The notes: generated by a model from the letters alone, not told the origin. A DNA stretch of 35,169 bases from Aestuariirhabdus haliotis (GCF_023509475.1 NZ_JAKSDZ010000031.1:1-35169), one strand, 5' to 3'. Numbered from the stretch's first letter, positions 1 through 9,515 are shown. Numbers and translations are program-made.

Positions 1-9
1 CTTGTTCAG

Positions 10-51
10 GTCTCGACATGAACGGCGAGCTTCGCCTTGATAAAAACCATT
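10..51 (-). repeat. Inverted copy A of a dispersed ~42-bp repeat
   Basis: This stretch matches the reverse complement of 3866-3907 at about 35 of 42 positions, including an identical 16-base block ending at the AAAACCATT side. Read on the minus strand it starts ATGGTTTTTATCAAG and stays open for a short peptide that resembles the peptide start of the second copy. The two copies bracket the GGDEF/EAL gene and the tRNA array in opposite orientation. The nature of the repeat is unknown to me. Confidence 0.6.
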
Positions 52-228
52 TTAGGATCCGCAGAGATCTATCCGAATTAATCAGAGGTGCCTTATTTAT
101 TTCTTTCATCGATTTCAAGGCACCAAAGCGCAGAAAGCAATTAAGCTGTTCTGCAACTAAACTGTTATAGCTTATGTAGTTCCACCACAGGGAAGCTGTG
201 TCGATACCCGCACAGGGAAGCTAAAGGA

Positions 229-2967
229 ATGACAGTCAATCGCGATCGTGTGCGCTATACCCTTAGCGGCAGTGGGCTAGACCTGCTTCCCGGGGTCTAC
301 TTTCGCCGCAATCTTACCCCTCCCTGGCAGCCCGAATGGCTCAACAATGGCCTGTTTGAACTCTGTGGCTACGAACCGCGAGGAGCCAACGACAGCACCC
401 AGTTACTGTCCGTTATCCCCCTGCAGCAGCAACAACGGCTGCAACAGCAAATAGAAACCCAACTCAAAAGCCAAAGCGAGTATCGCATTGAATACGATAT
501 TCGCCACAAAGAGGGGAGCATTCGCCACCTCGAGGAACGAGGCCAGCGCTGCCCAGACAACCCGACCCTGATTGAAGGCTTCTGGCAAGACATCAGCGAA
601 CGAACCCAAATGTCCAGGCAACTGCACGAACAGCAAGAAAAGCTGCAACTTGAACTGCAGCTCAGCTCTTCCAAACTGCAACTTGCCAACCAGGAATTGA
701 AACAGTCCCTGCTGAACCAGATCGAACTGAAAGAAGCCCGCTCCATTGAGTTGCAGCGCATCCAGAGCCAGCAACAAACCCTGAGTCAACTGGTCGATAT
801 GGCGGCCAGCAAACGCTATGACTTCCCGCAATTATTACAAGAAATTTGCAGTCAATGCTGTCGTATATTGCGTGCCGATCGTTTGGGTGTGTGGATTTTC
901 GACGAGCAATCAGCAATGGGCAGCCTGCTCTATGAACTGGACCACGACAGCTTTGTCACACCACCCGCTATCAGTCCAAAAACTCATCCCGAGTTGATGG
1001 AATTTCTGCGCCAACAGCGCATATTACTGCTCCACCCGGGTGATCATCCCGAGGTTGCCTCCGAGCTTTTGTCGCTGGCTTCCCCTGAGATGGACAACCG
1101 ACTGATGTTTGCGCCCCTGACGGGTTCCAGCCAGAGCATCTGTGGCGCCATGATCGCCGTAAATAATAACAGTGTACGTTCCTGGCACAGCGACGAGCGT
1201 TTCTTCCTGGCTTCAATTGCCGACTTTCTTGAGTTGCAGATCATGAATCAGGAAAAGCAGGGGCTGCTGGATGAATTGCGAGCCTTCCGCAATGCCGTTG
1301 AACAAAGCAACAGCGGCGTGATGATGCTTAATCCGCTGGGTGAATTCACCTATGTCAATCATGCCTTTTCCAACATCACCGGTTTTCAACCCGAGGAGCT
1401 GATCGGTGAACGCCTGTTGAGCCGCCTGCAGTTGGTACAAAGCAGTCTGGTCGATCAACTGAAGGATACCCTGATTGTTGAACTGAAGGAGTGGCAAGGT
1501 GAAGTTCGTGCCCGCAGCAAACAAGGGAGTCTCTACTGGGCCCATATGACGATCACACCGGTACTCGATGAGCACGGCCAGATCTGTCAATTTATGGGGG
1601 TATATCTCGATACCACGGGGCAAAAAAGCGCCCAGGAACATATCGAAAAGCTGGCTTTCAGCGATCCCTTGACCGGCCTTGAAAATCGCCAATTATTTCA
1701 GGAAAAGTTACAACAGGCGTTGCATAACTGCGAGCGAACCCAGTCTCACATTGCCCTGCTCTTTCTCGACCTGGACAATTTCAAGCGCATCAATGATAGC
1801 CTTGGCCACCGCACCGGCGACCAGTTACTGATACAGGTTGCCGCGCGCATAAAAGCCTGCGTTCGAACCAGCGATGGGGTTGCCCGTATCGGTGGCGACG
1901 AATTCACCATCCTGCTAATGGATATCGACAAACCGAGCCACGCGGGTACCGTAGCTCAAAACCTGTTGACCATTCTCAGCAAGCCGTTCTATATCGACGA
2001 CCATCAGATTATGGTTTCTGCCAGCCTGGGCATCACTCTGGCACCCGATGATGGCACCGACATCAGCAGCATTATGCGCCATGCAGACCTGGCCATGTAT
2101 AAAGCCAAGTCCCAGGGCAAAAACACATTGCAATTCTTTACTGAAGCGATGAACGACGAAGCGCAGTTGCGATTGTTTCTGGAAAACGAACTGCGCAGTG
2201 CCATGCATAACAATGAACTCTTTTTGAATCTACAGCCCAAAGTAGATCTGGCCGATGGCACGGTCTGCGGCATGGAAGCCCTGCTACGCTGGAAACATCC
2301 TGAGCGCGGTATGATTCCCCCGGATCACTTTATCCCTATTGCCGAAGATACGGGGCAGATTATCGACATCGGTTACTGGATTATCCGTCGTTGCTGCGAC
2401 TACATCGTCCAGCTAACCGATCGGGGTTACGGCCATCTAACCCTTGCCGTCAACCTCTCAGCACGCCAATTCCGTGAGCCCAGTCTGATCGAAACCATCG
2501 AAATGGCGATCTGCGAATCCGGTATTAACCCGCACCAACTGGAATTCGAAATCACCGAAAGCATGTTGATGGACAAAGTGGACCAGGCGATCGAGCAGAT
2601 GCACCAGCTCAAGCGCATCGGGGTTACCCTGTCTATTGACGACTTCGGTACCGGTTACTCCTCACTCGCCTACCTGCGTCAGTTCCCCATTGACCTGATC
2701 AAGGTCGACCGAGCCTTCGTTAAGGATATCCCCAACAACAGCAGTGACATGGCCATCACTGCTGCAATTATCGCCATGGCACATCGCCTCAACCTACGGG
2801 TTGTCGCCGAGGGGGTGGAAACCGCCGAGCAGCAGGATTTTCTTCGCCAGCAGCTCTGCAGCTACGCCCAGGGTTACTTCTACAGCAAACCACTGGACTT
2901 CTCTCAGCTACTGGAACAGCTGCCCATGCTCGACCAACGCAATGAAGCCAAACTTTTTTCCCGTTAA
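229..2967 (+). CDS. PAS-GAF-PAS-GGDEF-EAL cyclic-di-GMP signalling protein
   Basis: A 912-residue cytoplasmic sensor that probably makes and/or degrades cyclic di-GMP. The order is an N-terminal PAS-like domain (about 20-125), a glutamine-rich coiled coil (125-190), a GAF domain (195-340), a second PAS (350-470, ending in a PAC-like segment), GGDEF (475-635) and EAL (645-900). The GGDEF signature is intact at 555-559, and an RxxD inhibitory site (RTSD, 546-549) lies five residues before it. The EAL side is also intact: EAL at 683-685, EITES near 775, DDFGTGYSSL at 804-813 and EGVET at 861-865. Both activities are therefore possible on sequence grounds. No transmembrane segments are seen, so the input is probably a cytosolic ligand or partner. 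AAAGGA lies just upstream of the ATG. The gene stands alone and the next transcript is the tRNA. Confidence 0.95.
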   Translation: MTVNRDRVRYTLSGSGLDLLPGVYFRRNLTPPWQPEWLNNGLFELCGYEPRGANDSTQLLSVIPLQQQQRLQQQIETQLKSQSEYRIEYDIRHKEGSIRHLEERGQRCPDNPTLIEGFWQDISERTQMSRQLHEQQEKLQLELQLSSSKLQLANQELKQSLLNQIELKEARSIELQRIQSQQQTLSQLVDMAASKRYDFPQLLQEICSQCCRILRADRLGVWIFDEQSAMGSLLYELDHDSFVTPPAISPKTHPELMEFLRQQRILLLHPGDHPEVASELLSLASPEMDNRLMFAPLTGSSQSICGAMIAVNNNSVRSWHSDERFFLASIADFLELQIMNQEKQGLLDELRAFRNAVEQSNSGVMMLNPLGEFTYVNHAFSNITGFQPEELIGERLLSRLQLVQSSLVDQLKDTLIVELKEWQGEVRARSKQGSLYWAHMTITPVLDEHGQICQFMGVYLDTTGQKSAQEHIEKLAFSDPLTGLENRQLFQEKLQQALHNCERTQSHIALLFLDLDNFKRINDSLGHRTGDQLLIQVAARIKACVRTSDGVARIGGDEFTILLMDIDKPSHAGTVAQNLLTILSKPFYIDDHQIMVSASLGITLAPDDGTDISSIMRHADLAMYKAKSQGKNTLQFFTEAMNDEAQLRLFLENELRSAMHNNELFLNLQPKVDLADGTVCGMEALLRWKHPERGMIPPDHFIPIAEDTGQIIDIGYWIIRRCCDYIVQLTDRGYGHLTLAVNLSARQFREPSLIETIEMAICESGINPHQLEFEITESMLMDKVDQAIEQMHQLKRIGVTLSIDDFGTGYSSLAYLRQFPIDLIKVDRAFVKDIPNNSSDMAITAAIIAMAHRLNLRVVAEGVETAEQQDFLRQQLCSYAQGYFYSKPLDFSQLLEQLPMLDQRNEAKLFSR

Positions 2968-2980
2968 TTCGGTCAATGCG

Positions 2981-3009
2981 TTGACAGCCCCCCACCTGAT
3001 CCATACAAT
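2981..3009 (+). promoter_or_regulatory. Sigma-70 promoter of tRNA-fMet
   Basis: TTGACA at 2981-2986 and TACAAT at 3004-3009 are separated by exactly 17 bases. A GC-rich discriminator follows, as is common at stable-RNA promoters. The predicted start is about 8 bases before the mature tRNA 5' end. Confidence 0.85.
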
Positions 3010-3023
3010 GCGCAGCACGTTGA

Positions 3024-3100
<77 letters not shown>

Positions 3101-3109
3101 ATCAAATAT

Positions 3110-3141
3110 AAAAAAGGCTTACCGAAAGGTAGGCCTTTTTT
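3110..3141 (+). terminator. Intrinsic terminator of tRNA-fMet (copy 1)
   Basis: An A-run, then a GGCTTACC / GGTAGGCC stem with GAAA loop, then a T6 run. It lies directly after the tRNA. Confidence 0.9.
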
Positions 3142-3238
3142 ATTGCCTGAAATTAAACACAAAGCATCGGGCTCAGCTCTCTTATAGACCCGGCGAAGGT
3201 CGTCAGTTCGCATCTGGCCCCCGCTACCAATCAAATAT

Positions 3239-3270
3239 AAAAAAGGCTTACCGAAAGGTAGGCCTTTTTT
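3239..3270 (+). terminator. Terminator copy 2 in the repeat array
   Basis: The same hairpin and T-run as the first terminator, preserved in the second repeat unit. Confidence 0.8.
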
Positions 3271-3368
3271 ATTGCCTGAAATTCAAACACCAGGCATCGG
3301 GCTCAACTCTCTTATACACCCGGCGAAGGTCGTCAGTTCAAGTCTGGCCCCCGCTACCCATCAAACAT

Positions 3369-3399
3369 AAAAAAGGCTTAACGAAGGTAGGCCTTTTTT
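3369..3399 (+). terminator. Terminator copy 3 in the repeat array
   Basis: The third copy has a slightly degraded stem (ACGAAGGT instead of CCGAAAGGT) but keeps the T-run. Confidence 0.75.
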
Positions 3400-3497
3400 A
3401 TTGCCTGAAATTCAACCACCAGGCATCGGGCTCAGCTCTCTTATACACCCGGCGAAGGTCGTCAGTCCGCATCTGGCCCCCGCTACCCATCAAATAT

Positions 3498-3529
3498 AAA
3501 AAAGGCTTACCGAAAGGTAGGCCTTTTTT
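3498..3529 (+). terminator. Terminator copy 4 in the repeat array
   Basis: The fourth copy is identical in the stem and loop to the first. Confidence 0.8.
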
Positions 3530-3600
3530 ATTGCCTGAAATTCAACCACCAGGCATCGGGCTCAGCTCTCTTATAGACCCGGCGAAGGCCGTCTGTTCGA

Positions 3601-4092
3601 GCGATTGCGAAGCAATCACCAACAAGTCAAATTTTGGCGAAGCCCGAAGGGGCTCAATAGCTCATCGCTAACAGCCTACATAAAAAGGCCTGCTGAAAGA
3701 AACGCTGGCTTTTACCCGTTTACCCCGAACAGCAGACACAGATTTTTTTATCCGAGAGATATAAGATCATCGGGTTATGCCTAAAATGTATCGGCAAGTT
3801 GAAAAGGAACGGCTATTATTTAAGGCTTATTTGAACAAATAAAACAGAGTTCTTCGGACTCTAATAATGGTTTTTATCAAGACGAAGTTCTCCTTTCATG
3901 TTGAGCGCTTCAACACCGAGAAAAGCCATTTTTTGGCCCGCTCTATTACCTGCATTGGCAGATGTCATCATTCCTGCCATAACTGCCAAGTACAATTATA
4001 TTAATGACTCTTTACCGGGAATAGCCTGAACCAAGAAGCCTTTTTACTTCCAGCTAACCCGTAAAGTCATCACCATCCTCAAGGAGGCCCGC
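3601..4092. other. Intergenic region without a convincing gene
   Basis: It holds two small perfect hairpins near its start (ATTGC-GAA-GCAAT and AGCCC-GAAG-GGGCT), a decayed terminator-like sequence around 3680-3715 (AAAAAGGCC...GGCTTTT), and the inverted repeat copy at 3866-3907. A 45-codon open frame starts inside that repeat at 3867, but nothing else supports it as a gene. Confidence 0.6.
3866..3907 (+). repeat. Inverted copy B of the dispersed ~42-bp repeat
   Basis: Reverse-complement partner of 10-51, with about 35 of 42 bases matching. It begins AATGGTTTTTATCAAG and can be read as the start of a short peptide, as can its partner. Confidence 0.6.
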
Positions 4093-4932
4093 ATGTCCAT
4101 AGACTTTAAACGGCCCGCCCATGTTATTGTCGTCCATGGCGTACAGACCGGTGAAGATGAAAATATTCACAGTGATCAGCAGATTCGCTCGCTCATCAAT
4201 CGCTCCCTTGTCGACAGCCATTTGGAAAAAGAATTTCTGGTTAAGGGCTATCTGTACGAAAACATTAACGACCAGGCTCAGGAATTTTATCAACTCATCG
4301 CCAAAACCATCACACGTGGTAGCCCATTAACCGGCACCATGTTGAATAAATTTATTGATGTCGCCGGCGATGTTGTCACCGCGGCGAAAAATACCAGTAC
4401 CGCACACAAGATCCGAAAAGGCCTGCGGGAAATCATTCTCGATTCTTATCGTTCAAAAAATCAGGTCGTGGTGGTTGCCCATAGCCTGGGAACCATTTAC
4501 GCCCTCGATGTTATCAACGAGATCATCAGAAACTCACGTTATTATAAAGGCGACGATCGCACTACCTGGCCAGTTCAGGGATTACTCACCATGGGCAGTC
4601 CGCTCGGACTGGGGCTAACTATTTCAGGCATCAACATATTCGATAAACGAAAAATAAACAGCATAGAAAATGCCGAGTTCAGCTTGCTGCCCTGGCACAA
4701 CTATTACAATCGGCTCGATCCTATCGTCAGTGGCAGCCTGTTCGGTACCCCCACGGAGATCGATTCCAGCAAGGGTCCGGTTGAGCAACGTTATGGCCCT
4801 TCAGTGCTCGCCTCCAACTGGCTATTACAAGGGCACGTGGTGACATCGGGAGAACAATGGCTATTTGCCCACGTATCCTATTGGAACAATCCCGCCATCG
4901 GCGACAAACTGGTTGATATGATATGGGGGTAA
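4093..4932 (+). CDS. Alpha/beta serine hydrolase (lipase/esterase-like)
   Basis: A 279-residue predicted alpha/beta hydrolase. An early beta-strand with oxyanion-type motif is seen (VIVVHG, 11-16). The nucleophile elbow is AHSLGT (129-134, Ser131). Asp209 in NRLDP and His260 in FAHVSYW sit at the positions expected for the other two triad members. No signal peptide is present, so it is likely cytoplasmic or membrane-associated. The start is supported by AAGGAGG seven bases before the ATG. The stop is 2 bases before the start of a lipoprotein gene, so the two are almost certainly co-transcribed. The substrate cannot be told from the sequence; lipids or esters are only a guess from the fold. 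Confidence 0.8.
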   Translation: MSIDFKRPAHVIVVHGVQTGEDENIHSDQQIRSLINRSLVDSHLEKEFLVKGYLYENINDQAQEFYQLIAKTITRGSPLTGTMLNKFIDVAGDVVTAAKNTSTAHKIRKGLREIILDSYRSKNQVVVVAHSLGTIYALDVINEIIRNSRYYKGDDRTTWPVQGLLTMGSPLGLGLTISGINIFDKRKINSIENAEFSLLPWHNYYNRLDPIVSGSLFGTPTEIDSSKGPVEQRYGPSVLASNWLLQGHVVTSGEQWLFAHVSYWNNPAIGDKLVDMIWG

Positions 4933-4934
4933 CC

Positions 4935-5504
4935 ATGAAAACAGGTCGAAACCTTTCCTTACTGTTCCTGTTGGTATTTCTTACCGGTTGTGTCAGTAAC
5001 TACCAATACCGCGCCTTCGGAACCATCACCACCAGCGATAACCAGCAGCGCAATGCCGTGCTTTACTGGAACAAAGATGAGGGACGCCTGTGGTATCTAA
5101 AAAAGTATGAGCAAGTGGATACCAGTGTGACATTACGAGTTTGCCAGGGCACACCAAAAATATTTTCGCTGGATGCAGCATCCGGCCGACTCATTTTACC
5201 CAGCAAAGCAAACGATCTGTTGGTCACCAGGCTCGACTCACGGGGCCGGCTAACGCCTGTGGAGCCAGCCAAGCGACTACAAGAAGGACAAGGCTGCGGC
5301 CTGATTCGGGTGGATAAAACAGCCGTGTCCGCCGATCAGCTGAATCGGGGACGACAGCCGGAAATCCTGATTTTCTGTCGCAACCCCACCCGCCCGGATC
5401 GCTATCCCCAGGCAGGCACCTTCACCTTTGAGTCCATTACCGCAAAGGAATACGACAGCGAACAAAGACCAGCACCCGATCCCTGTAACGACGCCGGTGT
5501 TTAA
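4935..5504 (+). CDS. Putative lipoprotein of unknown function
   Basis: A protein of about 189 residues with a clear lipoprotein signal: basic N-terminus, hydrophobic core LSLLFLLVF and lipobox LTGC with Cys19. An ATG at 4923 also exists in frame, but the GGGGG at 4925-4929 makes a good ribosome site for the ATG at 4935, which gives a normal signal peptide. The mature part has no motif that I recognise. It contains several further cysteines (in RVCQ, GCGL, IFCR and DPCND), which could form disulfides in the periplasm. It follows the hydrolase gene with a 2-base gap, suggesting a shared function. Confidence 0.75.
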   Translation: MKTGRNLSLLFLLVFLTGCVSNYQYRAFGTITTSDNQQRNAVLYWNKDEGRLWYLKKYEQVDTSVTLRVCQGTPKIFSLDAASGRLILPSKANDLLVTRLDSRGRLTPVEPAKRLQEGQGCGLIRVDKTAVSADQLNRGRQPEILIFCRNPTRPDRYPQAGTFTFESITAKEYDSEQRPAPDPCNDAGV

Positions 5505-5629
5505 ACCCTGCCAAGCATCCTCAGATAATACGAGACGACGCCTGAGGCATAAGTTTGCTAAGATTCCCTGCGTTGAGTACTGCTGTTCACTCATTCCCGC
5601 ACCATTGATCACCGCCGTCGAGGACCCCC

Positions 5630-7159
5630 ATGCCAAATGCCACCCCAACCTGCGATATCGGTTTTATTGGAGCCGGCGTCATGGGCAAGAATCTGATGCT
5701 GAACCTGGCGGACAATGGCTACAAGGTGGCCGCTTTTGATCTGGATAACGACAAGCTCGAAGCCCTGTTGGCCCAGGACAGCCTCGAACGAGGTGATCAG
5801 CCTCCCCGTATTACCGCCTGCAGCTCCTATACCGAGCTACTCTCCCGCTTGTCGGCCCCCCATCTGATTATTCTGTCGGTACCTGCCGGCAAACCGGTGG
5901 ACGATGTGTGCCATAAACTGATCGATGCCGGCATCCAGGCGGACGACATCGTCGTCGATACCGGCAACAGTTTATGGACCGATACCGTTGCCCGGGAAAA
6001 AGCCTACGAAGGCCAATGTATCTTTTTCAGTACCGCAGTCTCCGGTGGTGAAGTGGGCGCCCGCTTTGGTCCTTCGTTGATGCCCAGCGGCGACCCCTAT
6101 GCCTGGACCCGAATCAAGCCGGTGTGGGAAGCCATCGCCGCCAAGGTAGATCCGGAAACCGGCAAGCCGATTGAATCTTTTGAGCCGGGTAAACCCGTGA
6201 CGAAAGGCGAACCCTGTGCGGCCTATATCGGCCCCGGCGGTTCGGGCCATTACGTCAAGATGGTGCACAACGGCATCGAATACGCCGATATGCAGATGAT
6301 TTGCGAAACCTATCAGGTGATGCGTGACCTGCTCGATATGAGCCCCCACGATATTGCCCAGGTGTTTCAGCAATGGAACCAGGGGGTACTGAACAGCTAC
6401 CTGATCGATATCAGCGCCCAGGTGCTGGCGACTAGCGACCCGGACAGCGGCCAGCCTCTGGTCGATATTATCCTGGATAAGGCGGGCCAAAAGGGCACTG
6501 GGCTGTGGACCGCGGTCAGCAGCTTACAGCTGGGCAGTCCGGCGCCCAGCATTGCCGAAGCGGTCTATGCTCGCGCTATATCGTCTTTGAAAACCGAGCG
6601 GGTCAAAGCCTCGACCATTCTTGCTGGCCCCGACAAACCCAGGCTGACCCCTGAACAAAAAGCCGACACCGTCCAGGCGCTTCACGACGCTCTTTACTGC
6701 GCCAAGATCTGTGTTTATGCCCAGGGCTTCCACCTGATGAAAACCGCCGCCGACGAACACGGCTGGTCCCTGAACTTTTCTGAAATCGCCCGAATATGGC
6801 GGGCCGGCTGCATCATTCGCGCTATCTTTCTGCAGTCGATCAATGACGCCTACCAGCGCAATGATGCGCTGACAAATCTGCTGCTGGACCCCTTCTTTTC
6901 CAAGCAGGTTTCTATCTACCAGCAAAACTGGCGCAAGGCGGTGGCCAAAGCGACCGAGTCGGGCATCCCCGTCGCCGCTCTAAGTTCTGCTCTAAGTTAT
7001 TACGACGCCTACCGCACCGCCGTGTTGCCAGCCAATCTGCTGCAGGGTCAACGAGACTTCTTTGGCGCCCATATGTTTGAGCGCACCGATCAGGCAAGGG
7101 GCAAGAAATTCCACGTGGAATGGAACCAGCCAGGACGGCCCATCGTCAAAATGAATTAA
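5630..7159 (+). CDS. gnd: 6-phosphogluconate dehydrogenase, decarboxylating
   Basis: A cytosolic enzyme of the oxidative pentose phosphate pathway (6-phosphogluconate + NADP+ -> ribulose 5-phosphate + CO2 + NADPH). The N-terminal Rossmann motif GAGVMG is at 14-19. The active-site segment [15 protein letters not shown] (about 204-218) has Lys210, His213, Asn214 and Glu217. The C-terminal helical domain contains [14 protein letters not shown]. At 509 residues it is about 40 longer than the E. coli enzyme. Part of the excess is an insertion of about 18 residues (about 173-192) just before the catalytic segment. GAGGA precedes the ATG. It stands ahead of msrB. Both relate to redox balance, but the 85-base gap and separate ribosome site do not prove an operon. 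Confidence 0.95.
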   Translation: MPNATPTCDIGFIGAGVMGKNLMLNLADNGYKVAAFDLDNDKLEALLAQDSLERGDQPPRITACSSYTELLSRLSAPHLIILSVPAGKPVDDVCHKLIDAGIQADDIVVDTGNSLWTDTVAREKAYEGQCIFFSTAVSGGEVGARFGPSLMPSGDPYAWTRIKPVWEAIAAKVDPETGKPIESFEPGKPVTKGEPCAAYIGPGGSGHYVKMVHNGIEYADMQMICETYQVMRDLLDMSPHDIAQVFQQWNQGVLNSYLIDISAQVLATSDPDSGQPLVDIILDKAGQKGTGLWTAVSSLQLGSPAPSIAEAVYARAISSLKTERVKASTILAGPDKPRLTPEQKADTVQALHDALYCAKICVYAQGFHLMKTAADEHGWSLNFSEIARIWRAGCIIRAIFLQSINDAYQRNDALTNLLLDPFFSKQVSIYQQNWRKAVAKATESGIPVAALSSALSYYDAYRTAVLPANLLQGQRDFFGAHMFERTDQARGKKFHVEWNQPGRPIVKMN

Positions 7160-7244
7160 TCAGGCTTTGACGCTGATCTCGTGCCGTGGCGGTTTATCAC
7201 CGTGGATGTCAGAGACGGAGGAAAACCGATACAGGAGCATCATT

Positions 7245-7622
7245 ATGAGCAAAACCTTGAATCCCCTAACGCCACAAGAGCAGCATGTGATCCTTGGCAA
7301 AGGCACAGAACGTCCCTTCACCGGTGAGTACAATGAGCATTCCGAGGCAGGCACCTATGTCTGCAGGCAATGTGATGCGCCCCTGTATCACTCGCAGCAC
7401 AAGTTTGCCTCAAGTTGCGGCTGGCCCAGTTTCGATGACGAAATACCCGGTGCCGTACGCCGCGAAACCGACGCCGATGGCTACCGGGTAGAGATCTTGT
7501 GTGCCAGCTGCGGCGGCCACCTGGGTCATGTGTTCGAGGGCGAGCAACTCACCAGGAACAATGTCCGCCACTGCGTGAATTCCATTTCACTGAAATTTGT
7601 GCCTATCGTGGATCACGAGTAA
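7245..7622 (+). CDS. msrB: Peptide-methionine (R)-S-oxide reductase MsrB
   Basis: A 125-residue repair enzyme that reduces the R-epimer of methionine sulfoxide in proteins. The zinc-binding cysteine pairs are CRQC (40, 43) and CASC (86, 89). The catalytic Cys110 lies in [11 protein letters not shown], and Cys58 in SSCGWPSF is the likely resolving residue. The frame is open further upstream (to 7167), but AGGAG at about 7233 and the family's usual length favour the ATG at 7245. The gene ends 30 bases from the convergent regulator gene. Confidence 0.95.
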   Translation: MSKTLNPLTPQEQHVILGKGTERPFTGEYNEHSEAGTYVCRQCDAPLYHSQHKFASSCGWPSFDDEIPGAVRRETDADGYRVEILCASCGGHLGHVFEGEQLTRNNVRHCVNSISLKFVPIVDHE

Positions 7623-7652
7623 GGAGATCGTTAGCGCGAAGTTCGATCGCGG

Positions 7653-8339
7653 TTACTCAGTGTCCCCTTTGCTTTTTTGTTGCTCCAGAAGTTCGTAGAT
7701 AGCCTGACCGGCTTCCAGTATGTGCTTTTTCAAGAGCGCAGAAGCGGCTGCCCTGTCCCGACTTTCGCACAAAGAAAACAGCTCACTGTGCTCTCGTTCA
7801 GCCTTGGCAATCCCTGTGGTCAGTAGAAGCTGAAGGCGAATATAGCGATCCGACTTGGTATTCAGGCTGCGAATTATTTCCATTGCCTGGGGCATATTGG
7901 CCGGTTGATAGAGGGCCGCATGCAGCTCATAGTTCAACTCGCTCCAGGTTTCGATATTGACACCACTCTCGACCGCCTCTTCAAACGCCCGCAACACCTT
8001 ATTAGCGACCCGTAGATCGTCATCGGTCATATTATCAATCGCGGCCTCAAGTACACGGCATTCGATTAACGCACGAAGGTCGAACAGTTCGTGTATTTCA
8101 GTCGCTGACAGCTCAGTCGCCGTTGCCCCCTTATGGGGCTCAAAAAACACCAGTCCCTGGGCTTCCAGCTGCAACAAGGCTTCCCGTACGGGAATTCGAC
8201 TGACGTTAAACTCTTTTGCGAGGGCATCCTGACGCAGGGGTTCCCCGGCAACAATCTCACCGGACAGAATTTTGTCACGCAAGACATCGACCACCATCTG
8301 GGTGCGTGTCTTATATACGGTTCCTGCTTTCTTATTCAT
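7653..8339 (-). CDS. GntR-family (FCD) regulator of the hydroxyproline locus
   Basis: A protein of about 228 residues with an N-terminal winged HTH (about 15-78, including DALAKEFNVSRIPVREAL) and an FCD effector domain. Candidate metal ligands are His140, His184 and His206, with an Asp near 87. FCD proteins usually bind small acids and act as repressors. It lies 88 bases downstream of the epimerase gene on the same strand, so it is probably co-transcribed with it and under its own control. The palindromes at 9499-9515 and 10819-10835 are its likely operators. HypR of Sinorhizobium meliloti is a GntR-type repressor of hydroxyproline genes and is a fitting precedent. I chose the MNKK start because it directly precedes the HTH; the frame extends to 8423. 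Confidence 0.9.
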   Translation of the reverse strand: MNKKAGTVYKTRTQMVVDVLRDKILSGEIVAGEPLRQDALAKEFNVSRIPVREALLQLEAQGLVFFEPHKGATATELSATEIHELFDLRALIECRVLEAAIDNMTDDDLRVANKVLRAFEEAVESGVNIETWSELNYELHAALYQPANMPQAMEIIRSLNTKSDRYIRLQLLLTTGIAKAEREHSELFSLCESRDRAAASALLKKHILEAGQAIYELLEQQKSKGDTE

Positions 8340-8427
8340 GAAGTCTGTTGCCACCCAATCTGTAGAACATGCGGATTGTACCATTGCCGACAGCCCAAGC
8401 GAGCAACGACCTCCAACAGGCACTTTC

Positions 8428-9429
8428 TCACTTCACTTCGAAACCATGCGCATAAGGATCGTCACTATCAACCCAAATGGTATTGTGGCCATAAATACGA
8501 GCCCACCCCTGCACACTCGGCATAATCGCCGGCAGCCCTGCCACCTCTGCAGTGGCTTCCACTCGACCTTCAAAGCGACTGCCAATGATGCTTTCATGCA
8601 CAAAAGTATCGCCAACACCGAGCTTGCCCTTGGCAAACCACTGGGCCATACGGGCACTGGTCCCCGTGCCGCAGGGCGAACGATCGAGCGCCCGATCGCC
8701 ATAGAACACCGCATTTTTTGCGTGCACATCCGGCTGGCTCGGTGCCCCGGCCCACAACACATGGGACACCCCATTGACCGTTGCGTCTTCGGGATGAACG
8801 CACTCTACAGCCTCACCTACCAACCTGCGTACAACCGGGCTCAACGCCAGAATCTGATCCACCGTGAAATGCTCCAGCCCGGAGAAGTTTTTTTGCGGAT
8901 CAACAATCGCGTAGTAATTCCCACCATAAGCAACATCAACCACCAGCTCACCCAATTCAGGCACAGTGACCACCACTTCCGAATGAGCCAGATAAGCCGG
9001 CACATTAAAAATCCGCACACTTTCTACTTTGTCACCTCGTTGCTGGTATTCCACCTTGATCTGACCCGCAGGCACATCCAGCACCAGTCGTCCCGGTGTT
9101 CCTGGTCGAATAATCGCATTTTCTATCGCGGCCGTGACCGTGCCTATGGTGCCATGACCACACATTGGCAGGCAGCCACTGGTTTCGATAAACAGGATCG
9201 AGGCATCTGCATTGTCGGTACAGGGCGGATACACGATAGACCCGGACATCATCGAGTGCCCACGCGGTTCAAACATCAGGGCCTGGCGTATCCAGTCAAA
9301 GTGCTCCAGGAAAAACTGGCGTTTCTGACTCATAGATTCCCCTTCCAGCTCTGGATAACCACCGGCAACCAGACGAACGGGATTGCCACAGGTATGGGCA
9401 TCGATGCAAAAAAATGTTCCTTCTCTCAT
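8428..9429 (-). CDS. lhpA: 4-hydroxyproline 2-epimerase (proline racemase family)
   Basis: A 333-residue cytosolic enzyme expected to convert trans-4-hydroxy-L-proline to cis-4-hydroxy-D-proline, the first catabolic step. Both catalytic cysteines are present: Cys90 in PMCGHGTIG and Cys253 in RSPCGTGTSA. Having both argues against a trans-3-hydroxyproline dehydratase, which has Thr at the second site. The family N-terminus (FFCIDAHTCGNPVR) begins just after the ATG at 9429. The frame is open upstream to 9489, but that part has no family homology that I recognise. It is divergent from the FAD oxidase gene and probably leads a transcript with the GntR gene. Proline racemase is the main alternative; the full pathway around it favours hydroxyproline. 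Confidence 0.92.
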   Translation of the reverse strand: MREGTFFCIDAHTCGNPVRLVAGGYPELEGESMSQKRQFFLEHFDWIRQALMFEPRGHSMMSGSIVYPPCTDNADASILFIETSGCLPMCGHGTIGTVTAAIENAIIRPGTPGRLVLDVPAGQIKVEYQQRGDKVESVRIFNVPAYLAHSEVVVTVPELGELVVDVAYGGNYYAIVDPQKNFSGLEHFTVDQILALSPVVRRLVGEAVECVHPEDATVNGVSHVLWAGAPSQPDVHAKNAVFYGDRALDRSPCGTGTSARMAQWFAKGKLGVGDTFVHESIIGSRFEGRVEATAEVAGLPAIMPSVQGWARIYGHNTIWVDSDDPYAHGFEVK

Positions 9430-9498
9430 AACCTGAGCACCTTTCAATTGCTGCTTTAAGTAAGATTTTCGGCCTTGCCATTGCGCCAAAAAAGATAG

Positions 9499-9515
9499 TT
9501 GTATATTTTATACAA
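9499..9515. promoter_or_regulatory. Predicted GntR operator in the divergent promoter region
   Basis: TTGTATATTTTATACAA is a perfect 7-bp inverted repeat (TTGTATA/TATACAA) around a 3-base centre. Its minus-strand reading, TTGTATAAAATATACAA, recurs at 10819-10835 with 16 of 17 bases. It lies between the divergent epimerase and oxidase genes, where a repressor would control both. TTGTAT-type half-sites are typical of FCD-class GntR proteins. Confidence 0.75.

Noticed and set aside
186-222. Direct repeat CACAGGGAAGCT (186-197 and 211-222) before the c-di-GMP gene
   Set aside because: Two 12-bp copies are too little to support a regulator site or element; possibly chance.
4093-5504. Type VI lipase effector with lipoprotein immunity
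   Set aside because: No VgrG, PAAR or other secretion gene is near, and the lipoprotein has no recognisable immunity motif.
8272-9459. 395-codon plus-strand open frame
   Set aside because: It lies wholly antisense to the regulator and epimerase genes, whose motifs are unmistakable. Its composition is that of a shadow frame.
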